Positions 1 through 7,266 of a stretch of 64,000 bases of DNA are shown here, in pieces; positions within the stretch are counted from its first letter, which is position 1, and each line of letters begins with the position of its first letter. The stretch spans positions 287,244 to 351,243 of the forward strand of contig NZ_LMHT01000022.1 in NCBI RefSeq assembly GCF_001429025.1. The letters are read 5' to 3'. The translations under genes and the position numbers were made by a program. The notes under the pieces were generated by a model that worked only from the letters and a program-made list of their open reading frames with translations, searched no databases and was not told where the DNA came from. This stretch comes from Phenylobacterium sp. Root700. GTDB lineage: Bacteria > Pseudomonadota > Alphaproteobacteria > Caulobacterales > Caulobacteraceae.

Positions 1-134
1 CTCCCCCCAAAATCAGTACGACCGACCTCGGGCCCCAAAAAGGCTGCGATAGGGCGACCTTCATCCGAGCCTTGACCATTCCAGGCAAGCGGCGATCTCC
101 TGTGGCCGATAGCCAGCTAGAGGATCCCGACTCA

Positions 135-755
135 ATGAACGCCTATCGGTTGATCGCCGCGCTCATCGTCTGGGCCGGCCTGCTGCTGCAGTATTATCTG
201 ATGGTCCACGGCCAAAGCGGCGAGGTGTTCGCCACCCGCACCGTCAACTTCTTCAGCTACTTCACCATCCTCAGCAACCTGCTGGCCGCCGTGGCGTTCT
301 CCGCCCCGGTCGTCGCCCCGGCCAGTCCGATCGGCCGCTTCTTCAGCCGCCCCTCGGTGCGCACCGCCATCGTGCTCTACACCAGCGTCACCGCGGCGAC
401 CTATATCGGCATCCTACAGGGCCTGTGGAAGCCGGAAGGCTTGCAGTGGGTCGCCGACACCACCTTGCACTATGTGACCCCAGCGCTCTTCCTCATCGAT
501 TGGCTGCTGTTCAGCCCGAAGGGAACGCTGCGCTGGGGTTCGGTCGGGTCCTGGCTGGCCTTTCCGCTGGCCTATGGCCTCTACAGCATCTTCCGCGGAC
601 CGCTGTCGGGCTTCTGGCCCTACCCGTTCCTCGACACCTCGCAGCTCGGCATGGCCAAGGTGCTGGTCAACATGGCGGCGATGAGCGGCTTGTTCCTGGT
701 CCTGGGACTGGCCTTCGTGCTCATCGACCGCCTGCTGAAGCGTCGGCGGGGCTAA
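135..755 (+). CDS. Pr6Pr-family integral membrane protein
   Basis: The 206-residue product is almost entirely hydrophobic, with about six membrane helices and a short basic tail (KRRRG). The layout, with motifs such as FFSYFTILSNL near the N-terminus and HYVTPALFLIDW in the middle, resembles the Pr6Pr family of bacterial membrane proteins, whose function is unknown. I chose the ATG at 135 because the reading frame upstream, from a TTG at 72, gives a hydrophilic extension unlike a membrane protein start. The stop overlaps the stop of the convergent FMN reductase gene by four bases. No enzymatic residues are recognisable, so only the membrane location is secure. Confidence 0.7.
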   Translation: MNAYRLIAALIVWAGLLLQYYLMVHGQSGEVFATRTVNFFSYFTILSNLLAAVAFSAPVVAPASPIGRFFSRPSVRTAIVLYTSVTAATYIGILQGLWKPEGLQWVADTTLHYVTPALFLIDWLLFSPKGTLRWGSVGSWLAFPLAYGLYSIFRGPLSGFWPYPFLDTSQLGMAKVLVNMAAMSGLFLVLGLAFVLIDRLLKRRRG

Positions 756-1324
756 CCGGCCGCGCGCATCGTCTTCAGCGCGCCGGCCCAGCGGGCCAGT
801 TCATCCAGCAGCGCCTTAGCCGAGGTCTCGTGCAGGTCGTTGGGCGTGAAGTTCTTCTCGGCGTCCAGGTGCTGGGGGAACATCGGGATGGTCACCTGCT
901 CGGGCAGCGGCATGATCTTGAAGCTGGTCAGCATCAGCTTCTCGGCCTGCACCGCGCGCAATCCACCCGACACCCCGCCATAGCTGACGAACCCGCCCGC
1001 CTTGTTGGCCCACTCGTGGACCAGATAGTTCATGGCGTTCACCAGCGAGGGCGGCGGGCCGTAGTTGTACTCCGGGGTCACGAACACGAAGGCGTCGGCG
1101 CTCTCGACGCTCGCGCTCCAGGCCTTGGTGTGGTCGTGCTGATAGTTGCGCAGCCGCGGGTGATGCGGCTCGTCATAGACCGGCAGGTTGAAGTCCGCGA
1201 GATCGACCAGTTCGGTTTCGAAGCCGCCATGCGCCTTCGCATAGGTCTCGAACCACCGCCCGATGGAAATCCCGACACGGCCGGGACGGGTGGAACAGAC
1301 GATGACGTTGAGCTTCAGGGACAT
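752..1324 (-). CDS. NADPH-dependent FMN reductase / quinone reductase family
   Basis: A 190-residue flavodoxin-fold protein. The N-terminal strand is followed by the phosphate-binding loop STRPGR (about residues 11-16), and the typical flavin-contact stretch TPEYNYGPPP lies in the middle; both mark the NADPH-dependent FMN reductase family. These proteins reduce FMN or quinones with NAD(P)H in the cytoplasm. The ATG at 1324 is preferred over one four codons upstream because the family starts just before the first beta strand. It is the last gene of a leftward run with the GFA protein and the Baeyer-Villiger monooxygenase, so it may handle redox by-products of that block; that role is inferred. 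Confidence 0.8.
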   Translation of the reverse strand: MSLKLNVIVCSTRPGRVGISIGRWFETYAKAHGGFETELVDLADFNLPVYDEPHHPRLRNYQHDHTKAWSASVESADAFVFVTPEYNYGPPPSLVNAMNYLVHEWANKAGGFVSYGGVSGGLRAVQAEKLMLTSFKIMPLPEQVTIPMFPQHLDAEKNFTPNDLHETSAKALLDELARWAGALKTMRAAG

Positions 1325-1376
1325 GGTCGACCTCATGGAACGTAGAGGTCAGCTATAGCCTGTTGCGCGCCGACCG

Positions 1377-1787
1377 CTAGCCGGGCGGGCCTTGCGGGAA
1401 CGCCGGCAGACCGGGCGTCATCTGGTGCCAGGGCGGCGCCTCGGCGGTCCAGATGTGCATGGCCGGCGACAGGGCGGACGGATCGTCCAGGCTGCCGACC
1501 TTCACCGCCAGGAACGGCATGCTGGCCGGATCGGAATAGAGCGGCGTGCCGCATTCGGGGCAGAAGACCCGCTCCACATCGGACCCGCTGCCGCCGGCGC
1601 TCTTGAACCCCTTGGGATAGCCCTTGGTCAGCTCAAAGGCGGTGCGCGGCGCCAGCGCCACATAGTTCGGCCCGCCGCCGGAACTGTATTGGCACTGCCG
1701 GCAGTGGCAGACCCCGACCGCAATCGGCGGCTGGGTGATCTTGTAGCGGACCGATCCGCAGGCGCAGCCGCCTTCCAAGTCGCTCAT
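1377..1787 (-). CDS. GFA-family zinc protein (glutathione-dependent formaldehyde-activating-like)
   Basis: A 136-residue protein with the cysteine pattern of the GFA family: Cys8 and Cys10 in the opening GGCACGSVRY, then Cys27, Cys29 and Cys32, and a final CPEC pair at Cys76/Cys79. These cysteines bind the structural and catalytic zinc ions in Gfa and its relatives, although many family members have no proven link to formaldehyde. The start is 12 bases after the stop of the monooxygenase gene, so the two are very likely cotranscribed. An aldehyde-related role beside oxygenases would make sense but is inference. Confidence 0.8.
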   Translation of the reverse strand: MSDLEGGCACGSVRYKITQPPIAVGVCHCRQCQYSSGGGPNYVALAPRTAFELTKGYPKGFKSAGGSGSDVERVFCPECGTPLYSDPASMPFLAVKVGSLDDPSALSPAMHIWTAEAPPWHQMTPGLPAFPQGPPG

Positions 1788-1799
1788 ATCGTCCCTTCC

Positions 1800-3722
1800 C
1801 TAGCCGACCAGCTCAGCACTCTTGGTGAGCACGAAGTCCTTTGGATCGGGCGCCAAGGTGGCGCGCCAGTAGTCCACCAGGGCGAACGGCCAGTTCTGGC
1901 TCACCCGCCCCTTCTCGTTCTTGTACCAACTCGTGACCTGAGGCGCGCCCCAGGCCATCAGGCTGTTGCCCTCGTCGACCTTGATGTTGAAGGCGTCGTG
2001 CACCTCGCGCTTCGGCTCCATCGCCGCCGAGCCGGTTTCCGCCAGCAGCTTCAGGCATCCCAGGATGTAACGAACGCTGCATTCGGAGAAGAAGATGATC
2101 GAGCCGTTGACCACGATGTTGGTGTTGGGGCCGTAGATCATGAACAGGTTGGGGAAGCCCGGCGTGGTCATGCCCAGATAGGCGCGCGCGTCGCCATCCC
2201 AACGGGCGTGCAGGTCCGCGCCGTCCCGGCCGGTGATCTTCATCGGCCAGAGGAATTTCGAGGCGTAGAACCCGGTGCCGTAGATGATTACGTCGAAATC
2301 GCGGGCCTGGCCGTCGGCGGTGACGACGCCCTGCGGCGTGATCTCCGAAATCCCCTCGGTGACCAGTTCCACGTTGTCGCGCTTCAGGGCCTCGATCCAG
2401 ACGCCGTTGTCCAGCAGCGAGCGCTTGCCGCCGACCGGATAGGTCGGGATCACCTTGGCGATCAGGTCGGGACGGTCCGGCGCCTGGGCGGCGATAGCCT
2501 GGGCGATCATTTCCCGGAAGCCCAGGTTCAGCTCGCTGACCGCGGTCGGCGGCCCCTTCCAGGCCGGATCGGCCGTGACCATGGGCAACAGCCCGTCGGT
2601 CACCATCCAGAACATCCAGAACCGGTACCATTTGTCGTAGAACGGCACGTGTTCCATCAGCCAGTTCATGCCGTCTGGCACGTCCTCGTGATAGTGCGGC
2701 ACCGGGAAACCCCAGGGCGGCGTGCGCTGGAACACCGTCAGGCTGGCGACCTTGCCGGCGATCTCCGGCACGAACTGGAAGGCGCTGGCCCCCGTGCCGA
2801 TCACCGCCACCCGCTTGCCGGTCAGGTCGACGTCATGACGCCATTCGGCCGAGTGGAAGGCCGCACCGGCGAACCGCTCGCGGCCCTTGATCTCCGGATA
2901 ACGCGGCCGGTTGAGCTGGCCGACAGCGGTGATCACCGCCTGGGCCTCGACCTGCTCGTGGCCTGAAGGGGTCTTCAGCCGCACCTTCCAGACCGCGCGC
3001 GGTTCGTCCCAGACCATCTCCTCGACCGTGGTCTCGAAGCGGACGTGCTTCTTGACGTCGTGACGGGCGGCGACCCCGCGGAAATAGTCCAGCAGCACGG
3101 GCTGGGTGGAGAAATGCTGCGGCCAGAAATGGTTCGGCTCGAAGCTGTAGGAGTACATGTGGTTGGAGGAATCCACCCGGCAGCCGGGATAGGTGTTCTC
3201 CAGCCAGGTTCCGCCGACATCGGCGTTCTTGTCGACGATCTCGAAGGGAACGCCGGCCTGGGTAAGCCGGATGGCGGCCAGGATGCCGGACATGCCCGCC
3301 CCCACCACCAGGACGTTGAGCCGCCGCGCGGCGGCCTTGAGCTGCGGCGAGGACCAGTTCGGATCCTTGGAGCTGTGGCCGTCGAGGGCCAATTCGTCGC
3401 TCAGGAAATCCCCATAGCCGTCGGGGATATCGGCGCCGGCGACGAAGCTCATCATCTGGCGGACCGCGTCCGGCCCCGGGATCGGGGCCATCGGCCGCTT
3501 GCCGGTCAGGTAGTCGGTGATCGCGACCTTGGCGGCCGCCCGCATCTTGGCCTGTTCGGCTTCCGAGACGCCGGTCTCGCCGCGCGACAGCGGCGTGTAG
3601 ATCGGCCGCCACTCCGGGCGCAGCCAACCAAGATCGCCGGTCAGGTGCACCAGAGCGGCCGACAACGCCGGGAGATGCGCCGTCTCCAACGCCTGATCGA
3701 GGGGGGCCAGATCCACGGCCAT
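1800..3722 (-). CDS. Baeyer-Villiger flavin monooxygenase (4-hydroxyacetophenone monooxygenase-like)
   Basis: This 640-residue enzyme has two Rossmann motifs, GAGMSG (141-146) for FAD and GTGASA (309-314) for NADPH. Between them, at 284-294, is the Baeyer-Villiger fingerprint FxGxxxHxxxW. The roughly 130-residue N-terminal extension before the FAD motif and the total length match 4-hydroxyacetophenone monooxygenase rather than the shorter cyclohexanone type. The expected reaction is insertion of oxygen next to a ketone carbonyl to give an ester or lactone, using NADPH and O2. The real substrate cannot be read from the sequence. It lies downstream of the P450 on the same strand, with a hairpin between, and is followed closely by the GFA gene. 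No dedicated esterase is adjacent. Confidence 0.88.
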   Translation of the reverse strand: MAVDLAPLDQALETAHLPALSAALVHLTGDLGWLRPEWRPIYTPLSRGETGVSEAEQAKMRAAAKVAITDYLTGKRPMAPIPGPDAVRQMMSFVAGADIPDGYGDFLSDELALDGHSSKDPNWSSPQLKAAARRLNVLVVGAGMSGILAAIRLTQAGVPFEIVDKNADVGGTWLENTYPGCRVDSSNHMYSYSFEPNHFWPQHFSTQPVLLDYFRGVAARHDVKKHVRFETTVEEMVWDEPRAVWKVRLKTPSGHEQVEAQAVITAVGQLNRPRYPEIKGRERFAGAAFHSAEWRHDVDLTGKRVAVIGTGASAFQFVPEIAGKVASLTVFQRTPPWGFPVPHYHEDVPDGMNWLMEHVPFYDKWYRFWMFWMVTDGLLPMVTADPAWKGPPTAVSELNLGFREMIAQAIAAQAPDRPDLIAKVIPTYPVGGKRSLLDNGVWIEALKRDNVELVTEGISEITPQGVVTADGQARDFDVIIYGTGFYASKFLWPMKITGRDGADLHARWDGDARAYLGMTTPGFPNLFMIYGPNTNIVVNGSIIFFSECSVRYILGCLKLLAETGSAAMEPKREVHDAFNIKVDEGNSLMAWGAPQVTSWYKNEKGRVSQNWPFALVDYWRATLAPDPKDFVLTKSAELVG

Positions 3723-3783
3723 GCTCTTCCTCCCTGGGTCGTCCTTGTTCTTGGGAGGAAGCTTACGCCTCTCGCGACCGAGG

Positions 3784-3811
3784 GAAAGGGCGCCCTGACG
3801 TCAGGCGCCCT
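3784..3811 (-). terminator. hairpin between P450 and monooxygenase genes
   Basis: On the minus strand, just after the P450 stop, GGGCGCC and its complement flank a TGACGTCA centre and are followed by TTTCCC. The T tract is weak, so this may only reduce read-through into the monooxygenase gene. Confidence 0.5.
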
Positions 3812-3818
3812 GCACCCC

Positions 3819-5078
3819 TCAGGCCACGATCCGAACCGGCAGGGTCTCGTAGCCCTTCACGAAGCTGGAACGGACGCGGCGCGGCTCCTCGACGACCTCG
3901 ATGCGTTCGAACCGCTTGAGGATCTCCTCCCAGACGACGCGAAGCTGCATTTCCGCCAGCCGGTTGCCGACGCAGCGGTGGATGCCGAAGCCGAACGACA
4001 TGTGCTGGCGCGGCCGTTCGCGGTCGATGATGAAGCGTTCGGGCTCGGCGATCGCCTCGTCGTCGCGGTTGCCCGAGACGTACCACATGACCACCTTGTC
4101 GCCCTTCTTGATGGTCTTGCCGCCCAGCTCGATATCCTCGGTGGCCGTGCGCCGCATGTGGGCCAACGGCGTCTGCCAGCGGATAATCTCCGGGACCATC
4201 GAGGTGATCAGCGAGGGGTCGGCCCGCAGCTTGTCATACTGGTCCGGGTTCTGGTTGAGGGCGTAGAGCCCGCCCGACATTGAGTTGCGGGTGGTGTCGT
4301 TGCCGCCGACGATCAGCAGGATGATGTTCCCGAGGTACTCGTCAGGCGTCATGTTGCGGGTGGCCTCGCCGTGCGCCAGCATCGAGATCAGGTCACCGCG
4401 GGGCGGCTCATTGACCCTCTGGTTCCATAGCTCGGTGAACTCGGCTAGGCACTCCATCAGTTCGGCTTGGCGTTCGTCCTCGGTCTCACAGATCCCGCCC
4501 GGCATGGGCAAGCAAGTCGCCACGTCCGACCAGCGGGTGAGCTTGCGACGCTCCTCGAACGGGAAGTCGAACAGGGTCGCGAGCATCTGGGTGGTGAGCT
4601 CGATCGACACCCGGTCAACCCAGTCGAAGACCTCGCCCCTAGGCAGGGCGTCCAGGATCTTGGCCGCCCGCTCGCGGATGATCGGCTCCATCATGTGCAG
4701 ATTGGTCGGCGAGACGATCGGGCTGACGGTCTTGCGCTGAACGTCGTGCCGGGGCGGGTCCATGGCGATGAAGCTGGGCCGGCGCAGATCGGGCCGCGCG
4801 TCGCGGATGGTGATGCCGCCCAGCGCCGCCTCGGACGAGAAGGCGCCGTGATTGGTGTCGACCGCCATGATGTCGTTGTACTTGGTCACCGACCAATAGG
4901 CGCCGAACTCGGAGTCGGCGCAGTAGTGGACCGGGTCCTCGCGCCGCAACCGTTCAAAATAGGGCCAGTGGGTGTTGTTCAGGAACAGCTCCGGATCACC
5001 GGGGTGCATTTCCTCCAGCGGCATGGAATAGGCGCGAGCCCGCGCCTCGTCGGCCAGCTTCATGGAGCCGTCAGCCAT
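3819..5078 (-). CDS. Cytochrome P450, CYP153 (alkane terminal hydroxylase) type
   Basis: A 419-residue soluble bacterial P450. Visible landmarks are the I-helix oxygen-activation segment GGNDTT (258-263), the ExxR pair EIIR (297-300) and the heme loop FGFGIHRCVG with Cys369 as axial ligand. The stretches FDWVDRVSIELTTQMLATLF and GNRLAEMQLR are close to what I recall of CYP153A enzymes, which hydroxylate the ends of medium-chain alkanes or fatty acids. The ATG at 5078 has a strong AGGAGG site about eight bases upstream; an upstream ATG at 5171 lacks this. Such P450s need a 2Fe-2S ferredoxin and a reductase, and neither is encoded next to it. The subfamily call needs an alignment. Confidence 0.87.
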   Translation of the reverse strand: MADGSMKLADEARARAYSMPLEEMHPGDPELFLNNTHWPYFERLRREDPVHYCADSEFGAYWSVTKYNDIMAVDTNHGAFSSEAALGGITIRDARPDLRRPSFIAMDPPRHDVQRKTVSPIVSPTNLHMMEPIIRERAAKILDALPRGEVFDWVDRVSIELTTQMLATLFDFPFEERRKLTRWSDVATCLPMPGGICETEDERQAELMECLAEFTELWNQRVNEPPRGDLISMLAHGEATRNMTPDEYLGNIILLIVGGNDTTRNSMSGGLYALNQNPDQYDKLRADPSLITSMVPEIIRWQTPLAHMRRTATEDIELGGKTIKKGDKVVMWYVSGNRDDEAIAEPERFIIDRERPRQHMSFGFGIHRCVGNRLAEMQLRVVWEEILKRFERIEVVEEPRRVRSSFVKGYETLPVRIVA

Positions 5079-5207
5079 AGCGATCCTCCTTGGCTTCGAC
5101 GCCTGGTTCGCGGCTGTCAGGCGCTCGCCGACGTCGTTGGAGGGATGAAAACCCAAACCGCCCAACGTCACAACGCCTTAAAAATCCAAACTAAGTTCGG
5201 TTTCCGC

Positions 5208-5672
5208 TCAAGATCGTCGCGCCCGCCAGGCCTCATAGGGCGACGCCTGCCCCGCGCCGGGCGGCCGGCGCCGAACATCCATGGCCTGGCTCTCAAGCGG
5301 TTTGGCCAGTTCGGCGTAGACGGGCGCCGTCGAAAGGCCGAACGGCTCACCGTCTGCATTGGAGTAGGCGAACCGGACCGCGCCGATCCCAGTCAGGTAC
5401 ATGGCCGACAAGCACATCGGGCACGGCTGGCCGCTGGCATAGACCACGCAGCCGTCCAGGCGCGGGGTTCCCAGGACCTGGGCCGCTCTTCGAATCGCCG
5501 AAAGCTCGGCATGGGCGGTCGGGTCGCCGGTGGCGCCGATCTCGTTCACCCCAGTGGCGATCACCACCCCGTCCTTCACGAGCACCGCGCCGAACGGTCG
5601 TCCGCCGGCGTCGCGGACATTGGCCAGGGCCAGATCGATAGCCTGCTGCAGGAAGCTCTCGTCGCCGGGCAT
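5208..5672 (-). CDS. Nucleoside/guanine deaminase-like cytidine-deaminase-fold protein
   Basis: The 154-residue product carries the zinc signature of the CDA fold: HAE at 54-56 (His ligand and Glu proton shuttle) and PCPMC at 83-87 (two Cys ligands). This arrangement is shared by guanine deaminase and tRNA adenosine deaminase TadA. The later residues do not show the TadA tRNA-binding pattern clearly, so a free nucleobase or nucleoside deaminase is more likely; the substrate is not decided. It starts ten bases downstream of the aldo/keto reductase stop, so the two are probably one transcript. A gap of about 130 bases separates it from the P450 start. Confidence 0.8.
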   Translation of the reverse strand: MPGDESFLQQAIDLALANVRDAGGRPFGAVLVKDGVVIATGVNEIGATGDPTAHAELSAIRRAAQVLGTPRLDGCVVYASGQPCPMCLSAMYLTGIGAVRFAYSNADGEPFGLSTAPVYAELAKPLESQAMDVRRRPPGAGQASPYEAWRARRS

Positions 5673-5682
5673 GGAGGTTCTC

Positions 5683-6591
5683 CTAGGCTTGGACCTGCTT
5701 GATCTGCTCGATGACCTCGCCCGTCAGGCGCATCCCAGAGGCGGCGAGGTTCTCCATCAGGTGGTTCATACGCGTGGTGCCGACCACCGCGCACGATACG
5801 TTCGGGTTCGCCAAGACATAGGCCAGCGCCGCCTGGGACGCGGTCATTCCCGGAATTTCGCCAAGAAAACCGAAGCGGGCGCCCCTGGCCACGTCGGCGC
5901 GGTGATTTTTCAGGGCGCGCAGGGCGTACCAGATGTCCCGCGGCGCCCGCAGGCGCAGGACTTGACGGTTGGCGTGCCCCATGGCCAGGGCCATGCCCGC
6001 CAGCACGCCCTTCCCCTGCCCCGCCGCCTTCGCGATCAGGGCCGTCCGCTCGGGACGCAGGACATTGTAGTCGACCATCACCACGTCGAAGACCGGCAGA
6101 CCGATCACATGGTCGATCAGGCCCGGGTCGAAGCTGTTGACGCCCAGCGCCCGCACCAGGCCGCGTCGCTTCAGACCCTCCAGCATCGCCAGCATCTCGT
6201 CGTCCAGTTCCGCCACGGCCGGACCGTGCAGCTGCAACAGCGGCAAGGCGTCCAGGCCCAGGTTGCGCAGGCTGCCTTCGACGCTGGCCGTGATCGCGAC
6301 CGGTGAAAAGTCGCGCGCCACGCGGCGGCCGTCGTGGAAGGTGCCGGCCTTGGTGGCGACCACCACCCGGTCCAGGTTCCGGCCCTTTAAGGCCCGGCCG
6401 AGCCGTGGCTCGGCCTCACCGCCCGAATAGGCCGCGCCGGTGTCGAAGAAGGTGACGCCATGATCCAGCGCCGCATGGACCAGAGCCAGCGCCTGGCGCT
6501 CGTCAAAGGCCTTCTGGCCCCACCAGCTGGCGCAGCCGAGCCCGATCTCAGAGACGGTCAGGCCGGTCATGCCGAGCGGGCGATACTGCAT
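5683..6591 (-). CDS. Aldo/keto reductase
   Basis: A 302-residue TIM-barrel oxidoreductase. The full catalytic tetrad is visible: Asp50 and Tyr55 in FFDTGAAYSGGE, Lys81 in VVVATKAG and His122 in LLQLHG. The RPLGMTGLTVSEIGLG start is typical of the family. It should reduce aldehydes or ketones with NADPH in the cytoplasm. I placed the start at the ATG at 6591: the open frame continues upstream to 6744, but that part runs through the tRNA-Val gene and cannot be coding. Some relatives are L-galactose or pyridoxal dehydrogenases; no specific substrate can be assigned. Confidence 0.88.
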   Translation of the reverse strand: MQYRPLGMTGLTVSEIGLGCASWWGQKAFDERQALALVHAALDHGVTFFDTGAAYSGGEAEPRLGRALKGRNLDRVVVATKAGTFHDGRRVARDFSPVAITASVEGSLRNLGLDALPLLQLHGPAVAELDDEMLAMLEGLKRRGLVRALGVNSFDPGLIDHVIGLPVFDVVMVDYNVLRPERTALIAKAAGQGKGVLAGMALAMGHANRQVLRLRAPRDIWYALRALKNHRADVARGARFGFLGEIPGMTASQAALAYVLANPNVSCAVVGTTRMNHLMENLAASGMRLTGEVIEQIKQVQA

Positions 6592-6663
6592 CAACGTCAC
6601 TTCTTGCAGAAGGCGGCCCTGGACGGGGCTTGTCCTGCGGAGCTCCGGAGGAGCGAAGCAGGA

Positions 6664-6740
6664 TGGTGGGCGGCGAGGGGTTCGAACCCCCGACCCCCTG
6701 GGTGTAAACCAGGTGCTCTGACCAGCTGAGCTAGCCGCCC
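6664..6740 (-). tRNA. tRNA-Val (anticodon UAC)
   Basis: Read on the minus strand, a seven-pair acceptor stem GGGCGGC/GCCGCCC closes a full cloverleaf. The D arm contains AGCTCAG, the anticodon loop is TTTACAC giving anticodon UAC, and the T arm has GGTTCGAACCC. The 3' CCA is encoded. It reads GUA and, by wobble, other valine codons. Confidence 0.97.
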
Positions 6741-6773
6741 GCATGGGCTCTTTACAGGACAGCCCGTAGATAG

Positions 6774-6807
6774 CGAAAGGGCGACCTCCGGGTACGGAGG
6801 CCGCCCT
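6774..6807 (-). terminator. HU gene terminator
   Basis: Downstream of the HU stop on the minus strand, a GC-rich stem (GGGCGGCCTCCG with GGAGGTCGCCC, one mismatch) is followed by TTTCGCT. A smaller hairpin lies directly after the stop codon. Together they separate HU transcription from tRNA-Val. Confidence 0.7.
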
Positions 6808-6834
6808 AGAACGCTAAGTCCGTCGGAACGGACC

Positions 6835-7107
6835 TTAGTTCAACGAGCCTTTCAGGCCTTCGCCGACGCGGAAGCGCGCGGTCTTCGAGGCCGGACGGCT
6901 CACCGTTTCACCGGTGCGCGGATTGCGCGCGGTGCCCGCCGCGCGGTTCACCGGCACAAAGCTGCCGAAACCGACGAGCCGGACTTCTTGGCCCGTCTTC
7001 AGCGACTCGGTGACGCTCTCGATGAACGCTTCCAGCGCGTCTTTCGCCTGCGCCTTATTGAGGCCCGCCTTCTCGGCGATCGCCGTGACGAGTTCGGCCT
7101 TGGTCAT
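6835..7107 (-). CDS. hup: DNA-binding protein HU
   Basis: The 90-residue product matches HU along its whole length: MTKAELVTAIAEKAG opening, the central VGFGSF turn, and the DNA-binding beta arm with RNPRTGE followed by the FRVGEGLK close. HU bends and compacts DNA non-specifically and acts as a dimer in the nucleoid. It sits immediately downstream of lon on the same strand but has its own promoter, and lon has its own terminator between them. The lon-hup order is common in proteobacteria. Confidence 0.96.
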   Translation of the reverse strand: MTKAELVTAIAEKAGLNKAQAKDALEAFIESVTESLKTGQEVRLVGFGSFVPVNRAAGTARNPRTGETVSRPASKTARFRVGEGLKGSLN

Positions 7108-7180
7108 TGTTTGTCTCTCCCAGCCCGTTATCTCAAACCGCGAACCTCTCGCGGAAGCGCGAGGCTGCTTCGCGTTGCGC

Positions 7181-7209
7181 GATTATGGCGAGCGTTTTTC
7201 GCGCGTCAA
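7181..7209 (-). promoter_or_regulatory. Predicted housekeeping promoter of the HU gene
   Basis: On the minus strand TTGACG (7209-7204) and ATAATC (7186-7181) are separated by exactly 17 bases, close to the sigma-70 consensus. It lies about 75 bases before the HU start and begins inside the T-rich tail of the lon terminator. Confidence 0.65.
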
Positions 7210-7241
7210 ACAAAGGCGGCGCGGGAATGACCCGCGCCGCC
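7208..7241 (-). terminator. lon terminator
   Basis: An 11-pair perfect stem, GGCGGCGCGGG with its complement around the loop TCATT, is followed on the minus strand by TTTGTTTG. It begins about 25 bases after the lon stop. Confidence 0.8.
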
Positions 7242-7266
7242 CAATTTAACGTCGATTTTCCACTGT

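Noticed and set aside
6592-6744. N-terminal extension of the aldo/keto reductase frame
   Set aside because: It runs through the tRNA-Val gene and adds 51 residues with no family match; the ATG at 6591 gives the normal start.
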